Positions 59,766 through 64,000 of a stretch of 64,000 nucleotides of DNA are shown one piece after another. A program made the position numbers and the translations under genes. The stretch lies in NCBI GenBank assembly GCA_048262655.1, contig JBLXEY010000001.1, positions 868,001 to 932,000 of the forward strand, written 5' to 3'. Every line of letters begins with the position of its first letter. Position 1 is the first letter of the stretch. The notes under the pieces were generated by a model, which ran no database searches, had not been told where the DNA came from, and saw nothing but the letters and a program-made list of their open reading frames with translations. The DNA is from JABMNT01 sp048262655 (GTDB taxonomy: Bacteria > Pseudomonadota > Alphaproteobacteria > Rhodospirillales > Casp-alpha2).

Positions 59766-60617
59766 ATGACGGAATTTGTAATGGACCCGGCGGATATTTC
59801 TGCTGTTGTTGATGTGGCACTGGCCGAAGACATAGGTCGCGGCGATTTGACAACTCGGGCAACAGTTCCGGAAGGCGCGCGGCTGAAAGCGGCGATGACT
59901 GCGCGGGAAGATATGGTCGTGTCTGGCATGCCGATCATTCAGGAACTCATCAATCGGCTGGCTCCCGATACCAGTGTTGCTATCTTGACGCCTGACGGGG
60001 CTTCGGTCTCTGCGGGGACGATTATGGCCCAACTCGAAGGTCCGGCAGAAGGTCTGTTGACAGCGGAACGGACCGCACTCAACAGCATACAATTCTTGTC
60101 CGGGATCGCGACCACGACAAGCACTTATGTCCGTGAAATTGCAGGAACAAAAGCCGTTTTGCTTGATACACGCAAAACTGTTCCGGGGCTGCGCAATCTG
60201 TCAAAATATGCCGTCCGCTGCGGTGGCGGCACCAACCACCGGATGCGGCTGGATGATGCCATTTTGATAAAGGATAACCACATCGCTGTTGCGGGCTCTA
60301 TTGGTGTTGCTGTCCACAACGCCAAACAGCACGACTTTGGCGACATCAAAATACAAGCCGAATGTGACACGCTGGAACAAGTCAAAGAGGCATTTGATGC
60401 CGGTGCCGACTCCCTGCTTCTTGATAATATGTCGCTTACCGACTTGCGCGCAGCTGTCAGCTTAATTGATGGAAGAATATCTCTGGAAGCTTCCGGTGGA
60501 GTCAATTTACAGACCATTCGCGCGATTGCAGAAACAGGCGTCGATTTCATCTCCGTTGGCGCGATCACTCAACGTGCCCCCGCCGTCGATATCGGCCTGG
60601 ATATTGCCTGGGCGTAA
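59766..60617 (+). CDS. nadC: Nicotinate-nucleotide pyrophosphorylase (quinolinate phosphoribosyltransferase)
   Basis: A 283-residue enzyme that converts quinolinate and PRPP to nicotinate mononucleotide. It shows VALAEDIGRGDLTTRATVPE (about residues 18-37), LTAERTALNSIQFLSGIAT, the PRPP-binding LLDTRKTVPGLRNLSKYAV with RCGGGTNHRMRLDDAILIKD near residue 155, and LLLDNMSLTDLR. The C terminus carries EASGGVNLQTIRAIAETGVD and ISVGAITQRAPAVDIGLDI. It lies 2 bases after nadA and is probably translated with it. Confidence 0.96.
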   Translation: MTEFVMDPADISAVVDVALAEDIGRGDLTTRATVPEGARLKAAMTAREDMVVSGMPIIQELINRLAPDTSVAILTPDGASVSAGTIMAQLEGPAEGLLTAERTALNSIQFLSGIATTTSTYVREIAGTKAVLLDTRKTVPGLRNLSKYAVRCGGGTNHRMRLDDAILIKDNHIAVAGSIGVAVHNAKQHDFGDIKIQAECDTLEQVKEAFDAGADSLLLDNMSLTDLRAAVSLIDGRISLEASGGVNLQTIRAIAETGVDFISVGAITQRAPAVDIGLDIAWA

Positions 60618-60709
60618 AGCGCCCTCGATATTTATAGTTATTCATCTGCTAAGCCTCTGAAAACCCAGCAAACGCTTGCCCTAGACTCCGAAACAAGGTA
60701 CGACAGAAA

Positions 60710-60738
60710 TGTATCAGAGGGCTTGTCGCTCCGATACA
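60710..60738 (+). other. Hairpin in the leader of mdh
   Basis: TGTATC (60710-60715) pairs with GATACA (60733-60738), and GAG (60717-60719) with CTC (60729-60731), leaving one A-C mismatch and a 9-base loop. It lies 36 bases before the mdh start and has no T run. It may be an operator or a leader structure; a possible promoter (TTGCCC, 17 bases, TACGAC) lies just upstream. Confidence 0.35.
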
Positions 60739-60774
60739 CGAACTCATTCGTTTTACCACTTTGGAAAATCAATC

Positions 60775-62097
60775 ATGGCACGTAATAAAATCGCACTCAT
60801 AGGCGCCGGAAATATCGGTGGCACACTTGCTCACTTGGCCGGTCTAAAAGAACTTGGCGACGTTGTAATGTTCGACGTAGTCGACGGAATTCCACAAGGA
60901 AAAGCGCTCGACATCGCTGAGAGCTCTCCTATTGATGGCTTCGATTCAAATTTGAGCGGCACAAAATCATACGCTGGCATCAAGGGTGCTGATGTTATTA
61001 TCGTGACCGCTGGTGTCGCGCGCAAACCTGGCATGAGCCGTGATGATCTGATTGGCATTAACACCTCGGTGATGCAGCAAGTTGGCGCAGGCATTAAGAA
61101 GAACGCGCCAAACGCGTTTGTTATCTGCATTACCAATCCACTTGACGCGATGGTCAAAGTCTTGCGTGATGCGTCCGGCCTTCCTTACAACAAAGTCGTC
61201 GGAATGGCCGGTGTTCTTGATTCTGCTCGGTTCCGCTACTTCCTGGCAGAAGAGTTTAAAGTTTCTGTAGAAGATGTAACCGCATTCGTTCTTGGCGGAC
61301 ACGGTGATAGCATGGTTCCTTCGATCCGCTATTCAACAGTTGCGGGAATTCCCTTGCCTGACTTGATTGCCATGAAATGGACAACCCAAAAGCGCATTGA
61401 CGAGATCGTTATGCGTACGCGAATGGGCGGCGGTGAAATTGTTGGCCTTCTGAAAACAGGCTCAGCATTCTATGCCCCTGCCGCTGCGGCGATCTCAATG
61501 GCAGAATCGTATTTGAAGGATAAAAAACGGGTTCTTCCGTGCGCTGCTTATTTGAAAGGCGAATATGGCGTCAAAGGCATGTACGTTGGTGTGCCTGTTG
61601 TTATCGGCGCGAAAGGTGTCGAACGTATCGTCGAAGTCAAGTTGGACGCGGCAGAACGGGCCATGTTCAGAAAATCTGTGCGTGATGTTCGTGGCCTTGT
61701 CACCTTGACTGAAAAGCTCCAGAAAGCAGCCGCCAAGGCGAAGCCCGCCGCCAAAGCAAAACCTGCGGCGAAGAAAGCCACAAAGCCGGCCGCTAAAACA
61801 GCCGCCAAACCTGCAGCAAAAAAGGCAGCTCCAAAAAAGGCAGCCCCTGCAAAAAAAGCAACAGCAGTGAAAAAACCCGCGACCAAGGCAGCGCCTAAAA
61901 AGGCAGTTGCGAAGAAAGCGGCGCCAAAAAAAGCAGCTGTTAAAAAAGCTCCTGTTAAAAAGGCAGCCCCTAAAAAAGCGGCTGTGAAAAAGGCGGCTCC
62001 TAAAAAAGTCGTTGCCACAAAAGCACCCGTGAAACCTGCTGCACCAGCAGCACCTGCAACTGTCGCTTCAGCGCCCGCAGCAGAAGTAAAAAAATAG
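60775..62097 (+). CDS. mdh: Malate dehydrogenase with histone H1-like Lys/Ala/Pro-rich C-terminal tail
   Basis: A 440-residue protein. Residues 1-315 are a complete LDH-like malate dehydrogenase: NAD motif KIALIGAGNIGGTLAHLAG, mobile loop VARKPGMSRDDLIGIN with substrate arginines, catalytic Asp in GVLDSARFRYFLAEEF, catalytic His in GGHGDSMVPSIRYS (about residue 176), and the usual last helix ending TLTEKLQ. Normal enzymes stop here at about 320 residues. This one continues in frame for about 124 residues with units such as KKAAPKKAAVKKA, by count about 39 Lys and one acidic residue. It oxidises malate with NAD in the TCA cycle; the tail's role is unknown. I start at 60775, the family's usual first residues. 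sucC follows after 38 bases. Confidence 0.94.
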   Translation: MARNKIALIGAGNIGGTLAHLAGLKELGDVVMFDVVDGIPQGKALDIAESSPIDGFDSNLSGTKSYAGIKGADVIIVTAGVARKPGMSRDDLIGINTSVMQQVGAGIKKNAPNAFVICITNPLDAMVKVLRDASGLPYNKVVGMAGVLDSARFRYFLAEEFKVSVEDVTAFVLGGHGDSMVPSIRYSTVAGIPLPDLIAMKWTTQKRIDEIVMRTRMGGGEIVGLLKTGSAFYAPAAAAISMAESYLKDKKRVLPCAAYLKGEYGVKGMYVGVPVVIGAKGVERIVEVKLDAAERAMFRKSVRDVRGLVTLTEKLQKAAAKAKPAAKAKPAAKKATKPAAKTAAKPAAKKAAPKKAAPAKKATAVKKPATKAAPKKAVAKKAAPKKAAVKKAPVKKAAPKKAAVKKAAPKKVVATKAPVKPAAPAAPATVASAPAAEVKK

Positions 62098-62135
62098 TCG
62101 AAACCAAAACCATTAATGGATAACACGAGGACGTC

Positions 62136-63332
62136 ATGAACATTCATGAGTATCAAGGCAAGCAACTGCTGGCGAAATACGGGGTCCCTGTTCCGCGGGG
62201 CCATGTGGCATTTAATGTAGATGAGGCCGTTAACGCTGCCAAGGAACTGGGTGGCTCCGTGTTTGTGGTGAAATCACAAATTCATGCTGGTGGCCGCGGT
62301 GCAGGACGCTTTGCCGACAACCCGGACGGCAAAGGCGGTGTCCGGGTCGTGAAATCCATTGATGAGGTTCGCGAGAATGCCGCCGAGATGCTCGGTCACG
62401 TGCTGGTGACCAAGCAGACCGGCGAAAAAGGCAAGGAAGTCAAACGTATTTACATCGAAGAAGGGTGTGATATCGCGCGTGAACTTTATGTCGGCATGCT
62501 GCTGGACCGCGAGACGTCGCGTCTAACGATGATGGCGTCAACGGAAGGCGGCATGGAAATTGAAGAAGTTGCGGAAGCAACACCTGAAAAAATCCTGAAA
62601 GTTGCCATTGATCCGGCAACCGGAATGCTGCCTTTCCATGCCCGTCAACTGGCGTTTGGCCTTGGCCTTGAAGGGAAACAGGTCGGTGCCGCCGTCAAAT
62701 TCATGTTGGCCATGTATAAAGCCTTCACTGAACTCGATTGCTCCATTGTCGAGATTAACCCTTTAGTCGTTACCGGGTCGGGTGATGTTATTGCTCTGGA
62801 TGCGAAGATTAATTTTGATGACAACGCACTCTATCGCCACAAGGACGTGGAGGAAATGCGGGATGAAAGCGAAGAAGACCCGGCTGAGCTTGAAGCTGGC
62901 AAACATGAGCTGAACTACATCAAACTTGACGGCTCCATTGGCTGTATGGTGAACGGCGCGGGTTTGGCCATGGGCACGATGGACATCATCAAGCTTTATG
63001 GCGGTGAGCCTGCAAACTTCCTTGATGTTGGGGGCGGAGCGACCAAAGAACGTGTAACAACGGCCTTTAAGATCATTTTGTCCGACTCCAACGTTAAAGG
63101 CATTCTGGTAAATATTTTTGGCGGAATTATGCGCTGCGATGTGATTGCCGAGGGCGTTGTTGCTGCGGCTAAAGAGGTGAGCCTGAACGTTCCCCTTGTT
63201 GTCCGTCTTGAAGGAACAAACGTTGATCAAGGCAAAGAGATTATGGCGAATTCAGGTCTGCCTATCATTTCCGGTGACAACCTCGCTGATGCTGCCGAAA
63301 AAATTGTAAAAGCCGTGAAGGAGGCCCAGTAA
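62136..63332 (+). CDS. sucC: Succinyl-CoA synthetase beta subunit (ADP-forming type)
   Basis: A 398-residue ATP-grasp protein. It begins MNIHEYQGKQLLAKYGVPVP, has VVKSQIHAGGRGAGRF (about residues 47-62) for nucleotide binding, EEGCDIARELYVGMLLDRET, and the Mg-binding EINPLVVTGSGDVIALDAK (about residues 206-224). The C-terminal ligase domain shows NFLDVGGGATKERVTTAFKI and NIFGGIMRCDVIAEGVV. With SucD it makes ATP or GTP from succinyl-CoA. ACGAGGACG lies just before the ATG. Its stop is adjacent to the sucD start. Confidence 0.97.
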   Translation: MNIHEYQGKQLLAKYGVPVPRGHVAFNVDEAVNAAKELGGSVFVVKSQIHAGGRGAGRFADNPDGKGGVRVVKSIDEVRENAAEMLGHVLVTKQTGEKGKEVKRIYIEEGCDIARELYVGMLLDRETSRLTMMASTEGGMEIEEVAEATPEKILKVAIDPATGMLPFHARQLAFGLGLEGKQVGAAVKFMLAMYKAFTELDCSIVEINPLVVTGSGDVIALDAKINFDDNALYRHKDVEEMRDESEEDPAELEAGKHELNYIKLDGSIGCMVNGAGLAMGTMDIIKLYGGEPANFLDVGGGATKERVTTAFKIILSDSNVKGILVNIFGGIMRCDVIAEGVVAAAKEVSLNVPLVVRLEGTNVDQGKEIMANSGLPIISGDNLADAAEKIVKAVKEAQ

Positions 63333-64000
63333 ATGTCCGTCCTAGTTAATTCGAACACACGGCTCATCTGTCAGGGTTTTACAGGAGCTCAGGGCACCTT
63401 CCATTCCGAGCAGGCAATCGCCTATGGTACCAACATGGTCGGTGGCGTAACACCCGGTAAAGGTGGCACCAAGCATCTGGACTTGCCCGTTTTTGATACG
63501 GTCAAAGATGCCGTTGCCAAAACAGAAGCAAACGCATCAGTCATTTATGTGCCGCCGCCATTTGCTGCGGATGCTATTTTGGAAGCCATCGACGCCGGTA
63601 TCGAGCTCGCCATCTGTATTACAGAGGGTATCCCGGTCATGGACATGCTGAAAGTTAAGCGCGCTCTCGAGAATTCCGGAACGCGTTTAATTGGGCCCAA
63701 CTGCCCTGGCGTGATTACGCCGGGCGAGTGCAAAATCGGAATTATGCCAGGCCACATTCACAAGCCTGGCAAAGTTGGGATTGTCTCGCGTTCCGGCACA
63801 TTGACCTATGAGGCGGTGGCGCAGACCACAGCAGCAGGTTTTGGTCAGTCAACCTGTATCGGTATTGGTGGGGATCCCGTCAACGGCACCAATTTTGTTG
63901 ATTGTTTGACAATGTTTGTCGAGGACGACCAGACAGAAGCGATTGTTATGATTGGTGAGATTGGCGGTTCCGCTGAAGAAGACGGAGCAGCCTTCATCAA
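63333..64000 (+). CDS. sucD: Succinyl-CoA synthetase alpha subunit, 5' part
   Basis: The gene starts directly after the sucC stop (TAAATG) with GGAGG about 9 bases upstream, and runs off the right edge; about 222 of some 290 codons are present. The translation begins MSVLVNSNTRLICQGFTGAQ, continues GTFHSEQAIAYGTNMVGGVT (CoA-binding Rossmann start) and later FDTVKDAVAKTEANASVIYV, then GPNCPGVITPGECKIGIMPG near residue 120. The catalytic phospho-histidine lies beyond the window. Synteny with sucC and mdh is standard for Alphaproteobacteria. Confidence 0.96.
   Translation, partial: MSVLVNSNTRLICQGFTGAQGTFHSEQAIAYGTNMVGGVTPGKGGTKHLDLPVFDTVKDAVAKTEANASVIYVPPPFAADAILEAIDAGIELAICITEGIPVMDMLKVKRALENSGTRLIGPNCPGVITPGECKIGIMPGHIHKPGKVGIVSRSGTLTYEAVAQTTAAGFGQSTCIGIGGDPVNGTNFVDCLTMFVEDDQTEAIVMIGEIGGSAEEDGAAFI

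Noticed and set aside
60775..62097. Frameshift or gene fusion artefact at the mdh C terminus
   Set aside because: The tail stays in one frame with regular KKAAPKKA-type units and uses consistent codons to a normal stop, with sucC properly spaced after it. It looks like genuine coding, although confirmation by proteomics would be decisive.
61548..62204. Long minus-strand reading of 218 codons opposite the mdh tail, rich in Ala, Phe and Gly
   Set aside because: It is the mirror of the low-complexity Lys/Ala/Pro coding sequence on the plus strand; AAG and GCC codons read backwards give open frames. It has no ribosome-binding site and no domain.
1..64000. CRISPR arrays, insertion sequences, prophage, rRNA and tRNA genes
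   Set aside because: Reading both strands gave no spaced identical repeats beyond the short rpsP units, no transposase or integrase motifs, and no rRNA or tRNA sequence.

Overview
The window is a stretch of core chromosome from an alphaproteobacterium, most likely a member of the Rhodospirillales in the broad sense. This is inferred from gene order and protein style, not from a database search. Supporting marks are the block ffh-rpsP-rimM-trmD-rplS-leuCDB-asd, the pair CoA ester lyase-MaoC hydratase ahead of sdhCDAB, mdh followed by sucCD, a response regulator with the GPDRRRR motif, and acidic or basic extensions on ribosomal proteins. Coding density is high, base composition is moderate, and I see no transposase, phage gene, CRISPR array, rRNA or tRNA.

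Layout. 1-1.7 kb: the end of an envelope glycolipid operon on the minus strand (family 2 glycosyltransferase, VTT membrane protein, ArnT-like glycosyltransferase cut by the window edge). 2-14 kb: a thioesterase, a diguanylate cyclase and a phosphate block (phoR, pit, pstSCAB, phoU, phoB) with two PhoB-type boxes, then a ClC channel. 14-31 kb: accessory and poorly characterised genes. They include an HtrA-like protein without its catalytic triad, a DUF1800/DUF1501 pair, a UvrD-type helicase, prmA, a TPR O-GlcNAc-transferase-like protein, a degenerate chemoreceptor, small secreted proteins, an amidase with a small partner gene, and a second amidase. 31-37 kb: two membrane transporters, ftsY, mtaB, dapF, a ferredoxin-like protein and an XRE regulator, all on the minus strand. 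38-46.5 kb: SRP, ribosome and tRNA modification genes, leucine biosynthesis and asd. 46.5-50 kb: a response regulator, pyridoxal kinase, CoA ester lyase and MaoC hydratase. 50.1-51 kb: a 0.9 kb gene-free region with a structured RNA candidate and a cluster of DnaA-box-like sites. 51-64 kb: an uninterrupted plus-strand run with sdhCDAB, an FMN-binding regulator, an oxidoreductase/SDR pair, zapE, nadA-nadC, mdh, sucC and the start of sucD. Succinate dehydrogenase, malate dehydrogenase and succinyl-CoA synthetase therefore lie close together as a TCA-cycle neighbourhood.

The most interesting items are these. (1) An unlisted 38-codon leader peptide, very rich in threonine codons near its end, lies just ahead of a GC-rich terminator and asd. 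A segment right after its stop codon is perfectly complementary to the 5' arm of the terminator, as in classical transcription attenuation. (2) Malate dehydrogenase carries an in-frame tail of about 124 residues, lysine/alanine/proline-rich like histone H1. (3) A 13-bp perfect stem enclosing smaller hairpins, and a nearby run of four DnaA-box-like sequences, lie in the gene-free region before sdhC. (4) An HtrA-fold pseudoprotease and a chemoreceptor-like protein have both lost their defining functional residues.
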